A stretch of DNA of 64,000 nucleotides, from the NCBI RefSeq assembly GCF_027797205.1, contig NZ_CP115607.1, forward strand, positions 124,001-188,000. The letters run 5' to 3'. This document shows positions 56,190 to 63,955 of the stretch, piece after piece. The first letter of the stretch is position 1. The number at the start of each line of letters is the position of its first letter. Under the pieces are notes generated by a model. It was not told the DNA's origin, searched no databases, and worked only from the letters and a program-made list of their open reading frames with translations. The stretch comes from Campylobacter sp. VBCF_01 NA2. GTDB taxonomy: Bacteria > Campylobacterota > Campylobacteria > Campylobacterales > Campylobacteraceae. The position numbers and the translations under genes were made by a program.

Positions 56190-57866
56190 TTATAGCAATA
56201 TCACACCGATTATAACGGCTATTATTGCATAAAATACTGCTGGGGCTATATTGTAAGTAAGACATCTAGCCTCACCCTTACCTAGCAAGCCAACAGTCGC
56301 ACACACAGCAACGATATTGTTGATACAAACCATGTTACCGATAGCACCACCAACATTTTGGAGTGCAACAATAACCTCGGTTTTTAAGCCAACAAGCGTA
56401 GCTGTTTCGTATTGAAGACCTGAGAAGAGCATATTTGATACTGTGTTTGAACCAGAGAAAAATGCTCCAAGAATACCAACTAGTGGCGCAACAGCAACAT
56501 AAGCTTGCCCTGAAATATCGGCAAAGAACTTAGCCATAAGTTTAATCATAGAGTAGTTAGTTCCATCAACTGTTGTGCCGACATTTAACATGATTTGAAC
56601 CAAAGCCAAACCAGCTGCTAGTGGAATTGCCGCTGCTGCAACTTGTTTGAAAGTTTTGCTCCAAGCCTCTTTTACATCATTGCCACTCATTCTGTGCAAG
56701 AATATAGTAAGGATAGCAACCAAAATAAATGGAATAATACCTGGTAAATAGCCGTAGTTGAAGCTATATGCAGTGCCAGGGACACCAAACATCAAGTTAT
56801 CAGGAGCAGTAAATAGATTTATTTTCCAGCTTTGTAGAATTGGTTTTAATCCGATTGCAGGAATACGAGTAACAACTAGTATAAATGAAATAAGGATGTA
56901 TGGTAACCAAGCCATAAACAATGGCATCTCTTTTTTGCTACTCTCTTCTTGTTTAGGTGCATTTTCAGAAGCCTGAGTTGAACCTATCCAAAATTCTTGC
57001 CATTGTGCGCGAGGAACGAAATCCCAGTTCTCTTTTGGAGTCATAAATCCAGCTTTTGCAGATGCGATAAGGATACCAAGAGATATAAGACCAGCAAGAA
57101 GTGATGGTAACTCAATACCCAAGAATTTTGCGCCTATCAAATAAGGAACGATGAAGCTAACTGAGGCAAGCATAGCAAACGGCAATGCAGGAAGAGCGTC
57201 TTTGAAGCTTCTGTTTTTACCGAATAGTTTTACCATTATCATAACAACGATAAAAGGAATAAAAATAGCGCCTACTGAGTGGATGATAGCAGTATTTGTG
57301 CTAACGGTAGTTATATACGGTTCTATATTTCCACCGCTTCCTTCTACAAGACTTTGAACGGTAGTTTTAACACCAAATGTTGGAGTTCCAACCGCACCGT
57401 AGCTAACAGGTGAGCTGTTTAGCACAAGACATGCAAGAGCTGCACTAAGAGCTGGGAAACCAAGACCAACAAGAAGTGGAGCAGCCAAAGCAGCAGGTGT
57501 TCCAAAACCAGCCGCACCCTCGATAAAAGCACCAAATGCCCAACCGATAATCAACACTTGAACACGGCGGTCGGTTGAAATTTTGGTAAAGCCGTTGTTG
57601 ATTGATTGCATAGCGCCTGAGTATTTCATAGTGTTTAATATCAAAATAGCACCAAAAATGATGACTAAGATATCAAACGCCTTCATAAAGCCCAAAAGCA
57701 CATACGCCAAAACGCTGGTGCCATCGGCATTTACACTAAACGCAGACAGAGCTATACCAATCGCTAAAAACATGGCAACACTAAGCGAGAGCTTAGAACT
57801 AAGTTTAAACCCTATCATCATAACCAAAATGACGATAATAGGTAAAAAGGCTAGCAAGGTATGCAT
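56190..57866 (-). CDS. lctP: L-lactate permease
   Basis: 558 residues, about 13 helices. LctP family segments include [58 protein letters not shown] and [19 protein letters not shown]. Upstream of lutABC and in the same direction; it supplies lactate to LutABC. Monocistronic because of the terminator after it. Confidence 0.95.
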   Translation of the reverse strand: MHTLLAFLPIIVILVMMIGFKLSSKLSLSVAMFLAIGIALSAFSVNADGTSVLAYVLLGFMKAFDILVIIFGAILILNTMKYSGAMQSINNGFTKISTDRRVQVLIIGWAFGAFIEGAAGFGTPAALAAPLLVGLGFPALSAALACLVLNSSPVSYGAVGTPTFGVKTTVQSLVEGSGGNIEPYITTVSTNTAIIHSVGAIFIPFIVVMIMVKLFGKNRSFKDALPALPFAMLASVSFIVPYLIGAKFLGIELPSLLAGLISLGILIASAKAGFMTPKENWDFVPRAQWQEFWIGSTQASENAPKQEESSKKEMPLFMAWLPYILISFILVVTRIPAIGLKPILQSWKINLFTAPDNLMFGVPGTAYSFNYGYLPGIIPFILVAILTIFLHRMSGNDVKEAWSKTFKQVAAAAIPLAAGLALVQIMLNVGTTVDGTNYSMIKLMAKFFADISGQAYVAVAPLVGILGAFFSGSNTVSNMLFSGLQYETATLVGLKTEVIVALQNVGGAIGNMVCINNIVAVCATVGLLGKGEARCLTYNIAPAVFYAIIAVIIGVILL

Positions 57867-58094
57867 CGTTAGATCTCCTTTGCAAGATAAATTTAGATTA
57901 TCTTTTGATAATTCTTAAATCGAAAGTCTATACAAAAATAAATAAATAATAAATAAAAAAGAATACTTTAATTATTTTTTAAAAAAATTTTAAAGAAAAT
58001 GTATTTAAGGTATCAAAATTTCCAAAATTTTGCCCCAAAAAACTTAAATTCTTTAAATTTTACTTAAATTCAGTTTTTTATAAGGTTATTTCTG

Positions 58095-58100
58095 TAAAAT
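58095..58100 (+). promoter_or_regulatory. rplM: -10 box of rplM-rpsI
   Basis: TAAAAT in TCTGTAAAATCCC, 34 bases upstream of rplM ATG. The 268-base divergent gap with lctP is otherwise AT-rich without clear structure. Confidence 0.5.
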
Positions 58101-58134
58101 CCCATTTTTCAAAATTTTTAAGAAGGCGGAAATC

Positions 58135-58560
58135 ATGACAGAAATTACAAAGCCTAGCGAAGTCAAACGCGACTGGGTTGTTATTGATGCAACTGACAAA
58201 AGATTCGGTAGAATGCTAACCGAAGTCGCAGTTTTATTGCGCGGCAAACACAAACCATGCTACACACCAAATGTTGATTGTGGCGATTATGTCATTATCG
58301 TAAATGCTTCAAAAGCAGTTTTTACAGGTGCAAACAAAGGCGAGGATAAGCTATATCATAGCTATTCAGGGTATTTTGGAAGTCTAAAAAGCGTTAAATT
58401 TGAGGATATGTTGAAAAACAATCCTGCTAAATTATACAAACTTGCAGTTCGCGGTATGCTTCCTAAAACAAAACTAGGTAAAGCAATGATTAAAAAGCTT
58501 TTCGTTTATGAGGGTAGCGAGCACCCACATACAGCGCAAACAACAAGTAAAGGAAAATAA
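58135..58560 (+). CDS. rplM: 50S ribosomal protein L13
   Basis: 141 residues. [39 protein letters not shown] and the [17 protein letters not shown] segment are L13 hallmarks. Two bases from rpsI. Confidence 0.98.
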   Translation: MTEITKPSEVKRDWVVIDATDKRFGRMLTEVAVLLRGKHKPCYTPNVDCGDYVIIVNASKAVFTGANKGEDKLYHSYSGYFGSLKSVKFEDMLKNNPAKLYKLAVRGMLPKTKLGKAMIKKLFVYEGSEHPHTAQTTSKGK

Positions 58561-58562
58561 TT

Positions 58563-58952
58563 ATGGCAACAATTTACGCAACAGGCAAAAGAAAAACAGC
58601 CGTAGCTAAGGTATGGTTAAAACCAGGTAGCGGTAAAATGGTTGTAAATGGTATGGACCTAAATACTTGGCTTGGCGGTCACGAAGCTATTAAATTAAAG
58701 GTTATTCAACCGCTTTTAGTTACAAAACAAGAGACATCTATGGATATCACTGCTCAAACACTAGGCGGTGGCTATTCAGCTCAGGCAGAGGCATTGCGCC
58801 ACGGTATTTCACGCGCACTAGCAGCTATGGATAAGGATTTTAGAGCAGCTCTAAAACCAAAAGGTCTTTTAACTCGCGATTCTCGCTCAGTAGAAAGAAA
58901 GAAATTTGGTCGCAGAAAAGCGCGCAGAAGCCCACAATTCTCAAAAAGATAA
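58563..58952 (+). CDS. rpsI: 30S ribosomal protein S9
   Basis: 129 residues. [18 protein letters not shown] at the N-terminus and the basic C-terminal tail [14 protein letters not shown] reaching the P-site. Co-transcribed with rplM. Confidence 0.98.
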   Translation: MATIYATGKRKTAVAKVWLKPGSGKMVVNGMDLNTWLGGHEAIKLKVIQPLLVTKQETSMDITAQTLGGGYSAQAEALRHGISRALAAMDKDFRAALKPKGLLTRDSRSVERKKFGRRKARRSPQFSKR

Positions 58953-59030
58953 TAGGGTTTTGGCTGTTATTTTTCAAGGTTTTTTTAAACTTAATTGGAA
59001 AATTTTAAAAAATTTTAAAAAAAGATTTAC

Positions 59031-59036
59031 TATAAT
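59031..59036 (+). promoter_or_regulatory. -10 box of cadF-like gene
   Basis: TATAAT in TTACTATAATTAAAAG, 35 bases before the ATG at 59071. Confidence 0.6.
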
Positions 59037-59070
59037 TAAAAGTTTTAAATTCATTTCGAAAGGATGTTTA

Positions 59071-60072
59071 ATGAAAAAAGTTTTACTTGCACTAAGCTTG
59101 TGTGCATCAAGTGCACTACTTGCAACAGATGCGGATTATCACTGGGAGATTACTCCTACAATCGGTGGCATGACTCACGAAGGTAACATGGATTTGGATT
59201 CAAATTTCATGGCAGGTCTTCGCCTAGCTAAAAACCTTCAAGATTCATTTATCGATCAAATCGAGTTAGGTTTTGACTATTCTCGCGATATCGGTTTAGA
59301 GGACCTTGCTCACAGAAATGGTGGCAAAGAGCCAAACGCTAAATACTACCACATCAATTTGGTAAAAGATTTAGTAAATTTCACTGACAACTTCAAACTA
59401 TATGGCTTAACTGGTGTTGGTTATATGGATTATAGCAAAGATGTATATAATGACGGCGACCAAGACAGCGGTTTCTGGCAATATGGTCTAGGTATGAAAT
59501 ACTACATCACAAGAAACTTCGCTACAAAACTTGAAGCAAGAGACGCTATCAGATTCGAAGACGGCAACCATGTTCTATTCTATACACTTGGCTTCGCTGT
59601 TGATTTCGGTAAAAGATTTGCAGACGCTGCAACTGGCTGCGTAGATTCAGACAATGACGGCGTATGCGATGATATGGATAGATGCCCAGGCACAGCTGCT
59701 GGTGTAGTTGTAGATGAATACGGCTGCGAAAAAGTAATCAGACTAAACCTAGGCGTAAATTTCGCTACTGATAGCTCAAAAATTTCAGATGAATACATGA
59801 GCGAAATCAAAAATGTAAGCGACTACCTAAATGAGCACTCAGATTACAGCGTAATCCTAGAAGGCCACACAGATAGCACTGGTTCAGACGCTTACAACCA
59901 AAAACTATCTGAGAGAAGAGCAGCTGCTGTTGCTGGCGCATTGCAAAACTTCGGCGTTGATGCTGCTAGAATTTCTAGCGTAGGCTATGGCGAGTCTCAA
60001 CCAATCGCTACAAACGCTACAAAAGAAGGCCGCGCTCAAAACAGACGCGTTGATGCTAAATTTAGAAAATAA
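59071..60072 (+). CDS. cadF: CadF-like OmpA-family outer-membrane protein
   Basis: 333 residues from ATG 59071, after AAAGGA; an in-frame frame open from 58906 overlaps rpsI and is rejected. Signal peptide (KKVLLALSLCASSALLATD), eight-strand beta-barrel (about 22-185), a short thrombospondin-3-like calcium repeat (DSDNDGVCDDMDRCPGT, about 190-207) and an OmpA peptidoglycan-binding domain (ILEGHTDSTGSDAYNQKLSE). Position after rplM-rpsI matches cadF of C. jejuni, a fibronectin-binding adhesin. The FRLS fibronectin motif is not present at the equivalent place (KYYIT). Confidence 0.85.
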   Translation: MKKVLLALSLCASSALLATDADYHWEITPTIGGMTHEGNMDLDSNFMAGLRLAKNLQDSFIDQIELGFDYSRDIGLEDLAHRNGGKEPNAKYYHINLVKDLVNFTDNFKLYGLTGVGYMDYSKDVYNDGDQDSGFWQYGLGMKYYITRNFATKLEARDAIRFEDGNHVLFYTLGFAVDFGKRFADAATGCVDSDNDGVCDDMDRCPGTAAGVVVDEYGCEKVIRLNLGVNFATDSSKISDEYMSEIKNVSDYLNEHSDYSVILEGHTDSTGSDAYNQKLSERRAAAVAGALQNFGVDAARISSVGYGESQPIATNATKEGRAQNRRVDAKFRK

Positions 60073-60088
60073 TCTTTCTAAAAATTTT

Positions 60089-60116
60089 AAGCGGGGCTTA
60101 GGCTCCGCTTTTTTTA
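60089..60116 (+). terminator. Terminator after cadF-like gene
   Basis: AAGCGGGGC-TTAG-GCTCCGCTT: a 9 bp stem with one G-T pair followed by T6. Confidence 0.85.
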
Positions 60117-60125
60117 TTTACAAAA

Positions 60126-60776
60126 ATGCAGAAATTTAACACTACAATTTTATTTGATTTAGACGGGACTTTGATAGATTCGACCTCTGCGATTTTGGAG
60201 GGTTTTGCTTATGCTTTTTCTAAAATGGGCGAGGCTTGCCCAGATGATGAAGCGATCAAAAAACTAATCGGCTATCCACTCGATGAAATTTTCGCTGGAC
60301 TTGGCGTAGTGGGCGATACGAGCGAATATGTAAGGCTCTATAAAGAAAAATATGTCAAAATTTATCTAGATCAAACCACGCTTTTGCAGAGTGCTTACGA
60401 AGCTGTGGAATTTGGTGCTAAATTTGCAAATTTAGGCGTGGTTACCACGAAAACATCGAAATTCTCTAAACTCTTGCTAGACAAACTTGGCGTTGGCGAG
60501 TTTTTCAGCGTGATAATCGGCAGAGAAGATGTAGAGCGTGTCAAACCGCACGCCGAGCCTATTATAAACGCGATGAAGGGATTAGGCTTGCCTGTGGATA
60601 AGAGCGTTTTTATGGTGGGCGATACGAAGCTCGACGCACTAGCTGCGAGCAACGCCGGAGCGCGTAGCGTGGGTGTAATGTGTGGGTATGGCGATGAGGC
60701 ACAGCTTAGAAAGCACTGCGAGTTTGTCTGCGAAAACGCTTACGCGGCAGTGAGTTTAATCAAACAAAATTTATAA
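60126..60776 (+). CDS. HAD-superfamily phosphatase (phosphoglycolate phosphatase-like)
   Basis: 216 residues. HAD motif I FDLDGTLIDST (nucleophile Asp in residues 10-15), motif II VVTTKTSKFS and motif III MVGDTKLDALAASNAGA. The cap type fits the Gph/PGMB branch. Gph is the usual annotation; substrate is not provable here. Confidence 0.85.
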   Translation: MQKFNTTILFDLDGTLIDSTSAILEGFAYAFSKMGEACPDDEAIKKLIGYPLDEIFAGLGVVGDTSEYVRLYKEKYVKIYLDQTTLLQSAYEAVEFGAKFANLGVVTTKTSKFSKLLLDKLGVGEFFSVIIGREDVERVKPHAEPIINAMKGLGLPVDKSVFMVGDTKLDALAASNAGARSVGVMCGYGDEAQLRKHCEFVCENAYAAVSLIKQNL

Positions 60777-60783
60777 TTCCCCT

Positions 60784-60857
60784 TGGGCTATCGTCTAATG
60801 GCAGGACAACGAACTCTGGATTCGTGAATATAGGTTCGACCCCTATTAGCCCATCCA
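60784..60857 (+). tRNA. tRNA-Gln (anticodon CTG)
   Basis: Acceptor arms TGGGCTA/TAGCCCA pair fully, the anticodon stem ACGAA/TTCGT encloses CTCTGGA (anticodon CTG, reading CAG), T loop TTCGACC, and the CCA end is encoded. Starts 7 bases after the HAD phosphatase stop. Confidence 0.92.
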
Positions 60858-60941
60858 AATTTTACTTCCACTAAATTTTCCAAAATTTTTATGAAATTCC
60901 TTTCAAAGCCCCCATTTTAGCATACTTTAAGATTTTTTTAA

Positions 60942-60960
60942 GGGGGGGCGGGGGTATAAT
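60942..60960 (+). promoter_or_regulatory. Promoter with G7-C-G5 tract abutting the -10 box of the beta-barrel gene
   Basis: Seven G, one C and five G (60942-60954) run directly into TATAAT (60955-60960), 54 bases before the ATG at 61015. The G tract occupies the -35/-10 spacer. Campylobacter uses slipping poly-G tracts for phase variation; here a change would alter spacer length. Only promoter in the window with this layout. Confidence 0.6.
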
Positions 60961-61014
60961 GACGAAATTTATCTGAGTTTGAAATTTGGATAAAATTTTT
61001 TTGAAAGGATTTTT

Positions 61015-61608
61015 ATGAAATCAAATTTGGCTAAAATTTTCTTAGCAACTTCTTTGGCTTGCGCTTGCAGCTTCGCAGACGAGGGCGCATTTATCGGTAT
61101 TGGTGGCGGATACAACTTCGCTGGCGATGTAGATGTTTCTGGCGTAGGCTCACTAGATAGCGTCAAACAAGGCGTAATCAGCGTCAAGGGTGGTTATGAT
61201 TTCGGCGATTTTAGAGCTTATTCACAATACAACTACAATACAAAATATTCAGAGGAAGTCTATATGGAAGACACCCTTCTAGCCAAAGGCGAGCTTAGCG
61301 GACACGAGCTATTAGTAGGCGCGGACTATACACCAGCGCTTAGCTCAAACCTAAAACTAGCCGTTGGCCCATATATGGGTCTTTCGCTGCTAAAAGTCAG
61401 CCTAAGCGACGGCGAGTTTAGCGATAGCCAAACTCAAAAAGGCTTCATCATTGGCGGCCATGTGGGACTTATCATTGATAGCGAGATTGGTCAGTTCGAA
61501 GCAGGTATCAAGGCTGATAAATCATGGCACAACGGCACTAGCGATTGGCCAGATTTCGACAAATCTACATTTGGCGGATATGCTGGATACAACTATAAAT
61601 TTAACTAA
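61015..61608 (+). CDS. Small outer-membrane beta-barrel protein
   Basis: 197 residues. Signal peptide (LAKIFLATSLACACSFAD), then alternating hydrophobic/polar strands with glycine-rich turns (FIGIGGGYNFAGDVDV), typical of an eight-strand OMP_b-brl/Opa-like barrel, ending in the C-terminal aromatic-rich strand YAGYNYKFN. Function unknown; could be an adhesin or small porin. Its promoter carries a poly-G tract. Confidence 0.85.
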   Translation: MKSNLAKIFLATSLACACSFADEGAFIGIGGGYNFAGDVDVSGVGSLDSVKQGVISVKGGYDFGDFRAYSQYNYNTKYSEEVYMEDTLLAKGELSGHELLVGADYTPALSSNLKLAVGPYMGLSLLKVSLSDGEFSDSQTQKGFIIGGHVGLIIDSEIGQFEAGIKADKSWHNGTSDWPDFDKSTFGGYAGYNYKFN

Positions 61609-61625
61609 AACTTCTTGTAATCCTG

Positions 61626-61655
61626 AAATTTGGCGAATTTGCGTTCGCCAAATTT
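61626..61655 (+). terminator. 12 bp hairpin after the beta-barrel gene
   Basis: AAATTTGGCGAA and TTCGCCAAATTT pair perfectly around a TTTGCG loop, 18 bases after the stop, followed by a weak T-rich stretch. Confidence 0.6.
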
Positions 61656-61703
61656 TGATAAATTTTATATTTTCGCAAACACTGCCTCGAATTTGTTTGA
61701 TTT

Positions 61704-61741
61704 GTCATTGCGAGTGCGCACCGCGCGCGTGGCAATTCAAG
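61704..61741 (+). repeat. REP-like unit B
   Basis: GTCATTGCGAG followed by a GC-rich core (TGCGCACCGCGCGCG) and TGGCAATTCAAG. Same flanks as units A, C and D. The GCAATTCAAG end also occurs inside the 15 bp G-rich hairpin loop of the dispersed element. Confidence 0.75.
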
Positions 61742-61762
61742 AAATTTCTGCACCTTTAATTT

Positions 61763-61815
61763 GTCATTGCGAGCCAAAAAAAGCGTCAAGACGCTTTTTG
61801 CAAGGCGTGGCAATC
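61763..61815 (+). repeat. REP-like unit C
   Basis: GTCATTGCGAG, then the hairpin AAAAAGCGTC-AA-GACGCTTTTT, then GGCGTGGCAATC. Core longer than in the other units. Confidence 0.8.
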
Positions 61816-61846
61816 TACGACTTTGAAATTCCTTGCGCTAAATTTT

Positions 61847-61880
61847 GTCATTGCGAGAAAACGAAGTTTTCGAAGCAATC
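61847..61880 (+). repeat. REP-like unit D
   Basis: GTCATTGCGA, hairpin GAAAAC-GAA-GTTTTC, GAAGCAATC. Sits at the same place in element copy 2 as unit A does in copy 1, with a different core. Confidence 0.8.
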
Positions 61881-62108
61881 CAGAAAAATTTAAATTCAAA
61901 ATTCAACCTAAATTTTGCATTGAACGATTTTTTTAATTTAACCTGCGCCGTGCTTTTCTCGTAAGGGGGAAGGGGGCTTGAATTGCGAGGTCGCGCCCCT
62001 TCCCCCTTACAAACCCCCAACCCCCGACGACGCTTTACAAGGTGGCTAAATTTAAAGCTTTGCTTTAAATTTAGCTGATTTTATTTAATTGAAATGCTTC
62101 GCATTTCT
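61847..62108 (+). repeat. Dispersed hairpin-rich element, copy 2
   Basis: Homologous to 11786-12058 in inverted orientation. It holds REP unit D, the conserved linker, G-rich inverted repeat arms 61961-61975 and 61996-62010, the C-run array to 62025, a 13 bp stem at 62046-62074 and the mini-hairpin GAAATGC-TTC-GCATTTC at 62091-62107. It fills the rest of the 547-base gap between the beta-barrel gene and the DUF411 gene together with units B and C. No protein is encoded. Confidence 0.85.
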
Positions 62109-62155
62109 TTGCAAAGATAGATTGAGTAAATTTTTGCCTTAAATTTCGCCAAATT

Positions 62156-62617
62156 TTATTTGATTTTTTCCTTGCCTTTGTATGTGGCGACGACCTTTGT
62201 GGTGCCATCTTTTTTGATTGCGATGACATCGTAAATCTCAGGCTCGGCGCCCACTTCCATACCAGGGCTTTCTAATGGCATGGCAGGAACTGCGATTCCT
62301 ACAATATCGCTTGGTTTTTGATTTAGGATTATGCGGATTTCGCCTGCTGGGACATGGCCTTCGACGACATAGCCATCAATCAGCGCAGTGTGGCAGCTAG
62401 CAAGCTCCAATGGGACTTTTTCATCGTATTTTTTTTGGATAAAAGCTTCATCGTCCAAGTAGATATGTTTGGTCTCAAAGCCATTTTCGCGCAGATAAGC
62501 CGACCATTTGTGGCAGCACTCGCAGGTTAGGCCCTGATAAATTTCGATGAAATTACCAGCGTGCAAATTCGCGCAAAATGCGCCAAAAAGCGCTGTGGAG
62601 AGTAAAATTTTATTCAT
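62156..62617 (-). CDS. DUF411-family periplasmic metal-binding protein
   Basis: 153 residues with a signal peptide (KILLSTALFGAFCANLHAG). The cysteine motif YQGLTCECCHKWSAYL and VPAGEIRIILNQKPSDIVGI, AVPAMPLESPGME are DUF411 signatures. Members are linked to copper or other metal handling; role not proven. Downstream of the lipoprotein gene in the same direction but separated by a terminator. Confidence 0.88.
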   Translation of the reverse strand: MNKILLSTALFGAFCANLHAGNFIEIYQGLTCECCHKWSAYLRENGFETKHIYLDDEAFIQKKYDEKVPLELASCHTALIDGYVVEGHVPAGEIRIILNQKPSDIVGIAVPAMPLESPGMEVGAEPEIYDVIAIKKDGTTKVVATYKGKEKIK

Positions 62618-62680
62618 TATAAATCCTTTGATTACAAAAATTGTGGCGATTATATGAAAAAAGATTAAATTTTAAAAATT

Positions 62681-62700
62681 CCTTGCCAAATTTGGCAAGG
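62681..62700 (-). terminator. Terminator of the lipoprotein gene
   Basis: A perfect 20-base palindrome with arms CCTTGCCAAA/TTTGGCAAGG, followed on the minus strand by AATTTTTAAAATTT, between the lipoprotein stop and the DUF411 start. Confidence 0.7.
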
Positions 62701-62708
62701 AAGGTGGA

Positions 62709-63143
62709 TTATAAGCATTTTGAGATTGCTGATGAGATCGCAGATTTAGGGACATAACCCTCAGAATCGCTAGTCAAAGAGACATCGCAACCTGGTTTGT
62801 AGTTTTTCCAAGTGTAGATATTGCCGTTGTTTGCGGTAGTGCGGATAGAATCTGGCTGTTTATTCCACGCTGAAATTACTTGGTTGATATGAAAAGCATC
62901 ACTTTTATCGACTACGGCATCGACTGTGCCTGCATCTGGTAGGTTTTCTTCGACCATTTCTACGGTGTCGTTTGAGACCTCTTGGACTTTGTCTGTCACG
63001 CCACTTATGCTTGGCTCATTTGCTGGGGCAGTGGTTTGAGAAGCGCTTTGAGTGCGTGCGCCGGTTGGTTGGTTGGCTATATTCCAGTTAGAACAGCCTG
63101 TGAAAATAGCGGATAAAAGGATTATCGCAGCTAATTTTTTCAT
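62709..63143 (-). CDS. Hypothetical lipoprotein
   Basis: 144 residues. Lipobox IFTGC (cysteine near residue 17), a Ser/Thr/Ala/Gln-rich linker (about 25-90) and a small C-terminal domain with two cysteines (PGCDVSLTSDSEGYVPKS and SKCL) that may form a disulfide. No known domain recognised. ATG follows AGGAG. Confidence 0.8.
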   Translation of the reverse strand: MKKLAAIILLSAIFTGCSNWNIANQPTGARTQSASQTTAPANEPSISGVTDKVQEVSNDTVEMVEENLPDAGTVDAVVDKSDAFHINQVISAWNKQPDSIRTTANNGNIYTWKNYKPGCDVSLTSDSEGYVPKSAISSAISKCL

Positions 63144-63263
63144 CTAAATTCTCCTAAAATAAATTCAGGCTGATAGTATCACATTTATGTTTAGTTTAAA
63201 ATTAAAACTGCAAATATCTTAAATTTTATTATGCGTTTCAGTAGGAATTTATGAAATTTAAGA

Positions 63264-63269
63264 TAAAAT
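63264..63269 (+). promoter_or_regulatory. rplU: -10 box of rplU-rpmA
   Basis: TAAAAT in AGATAAAATCC, about 80 bases upstream of rplU, leaving a leader of roughly 70 nt. Confidence 0.5.
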
Positions 63270-63282
63270 CCTAAGTTTATTA

Positions 63283-63325
63283 CCAAATCGGGCTATTAAA
63301 TTTTGCAATGCAAATGCCCTTTTGG
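63283..63325 (+). promoter_or_regulatory. rplU: Structured 5' leader of rplU (candidate ribosomal-protein autoregulatory element)
   Basis: CCAAA (63283-63287) pairs with TTTGG (63321-63325), GGGC (63290-63293) with GCCC (63316-63319), and an inner hairpin ATTT-t-GC-AAT-GCAAAT caps it. It ends 13 bases before the ribosome site AAGGAG. Leader structures that bind ribosomal protein are known for several L21 operons; this match is by position and structure only. Confidence 0.4.
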
Positions 63326-63349
63326 CTACCAAATTTTTAAGGAGCTTTG

Positions 63350-63658
63350 ATGTATGCAATCATCAAACACGGCGGCAAGCAATATAGAGTAGAGGAGGGA
63401 AACTACCTAAATCTAGATCATTTTGCAGCAGAGCCAAAAAGTAAAGTCGAACTTAGCGAAGTTTTAGCGCTAAATGACGGCGAGTTAAAGGTAGGTGCGC
63501 CATTTGTTAAGGGTGCAAAGGTGGTTTTAGAGGTCGTTACAGAGGGTAAAGACAAAAAAGTCGTAATCTACAAAAAACGCAGAAGAAAAGACTCAAAATT
63601 AAAACGCGGTTTCAGACGCCAATACACTCGCGTCAAAGTTGTCGCAATCAACGCATAA
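63350..63658 (+). CDS. rplU: 50S ribosomal protein L21
   Basis: 102 residues, [20 protein letters not shown] at the start and [27 protein letters not shown] basic end. The ATG at 63350 is 5 bases after AAGGAG; an upstream TTG adjacent to it is less likely. Confidence 0.97.
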   Translation: MYAIIKHGGKQYRVEEGNYLNLDHFAAEPKSKVELSEVLALNDGELKVGAPFVKGAKVVLEVVTEGKDKKVVIYKKRRRKDSKLKRGFRRQYTRVKVVAINA

Positions 63659-63668
63659 AGGATAGCTA

Positions 63669-63926
63669 ATGGCACACAAAAAAGGTCAAGGTTCAACCCA
63701 AAATAACCGTGATAGTATCGGACGCCGCTTAGGTGTGAAAAAATTCGGTGGCGAGTTTGTTAGAGCTGGCAATATCATCATCCGCCAAAGAGGCACTGCA
63801 ACTCACCCAGGTAGCAATGTAGGTCTTGGCAACGATCACACAATCTTCGCTCTAATCGACGGCGTAGTAAAATTCGAGCGCAAAGACAAAAATCGCAAAC
63901 AAGTATCAGTTTATCCTGTTGCGTAA
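63669..63926 (+). CDS. rpmA: 50S ribosomal protein L27
   Basis: 85 residues. [20 protein letters not shown] at the start with no N-terminal cleavable extension, and [17 protein letters not shown]. 10 bases after rplU. Confidence 0.98.
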   Translation: MAHKKGQGSTQNNRDSIGRRLGVKKFGGEFVRAGNIIIRQRGTATHPGSNVGLGNDHTIFALIDGVVKFERKDKNRKQVSVYPVA

Positions 63927-63930
63927 TTTT

Positions 63931-63955
63931 AGGGGCTTTTCGCCCCTTTTCTTCT
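63931..63955 (+). terminator. Terminator after rpmA
   Basis: AGGGGC-TTTTC-GCCCCT stem followed by TTTCTTCTT. Ends the rplU-rpmA unit. Confidence 0.85.

Noticed and set aside
58906..59070. Upstream in-frame extension of the cadF-like gene
   Set aside because: Overlaps rpsI and contains the promoter; the signal peptide begins at 59071 after a good ribosome site.
61704..61880. Repeated GTCATTGCGAG units considered as a CRISPR array
   Set aside because: Units are unevenly spaced (59 and 84 bases), the flank-core-flank order is wrong for repeat-spacer, cores are hairpins and no cas gene is near.
61451..62020. Several frames of 60-102 codons downstream of the beta-barrel gene
   Set aside because: They run through REP-like units and the G-rich hairpin on both strands; sequence is explained by the repeats.
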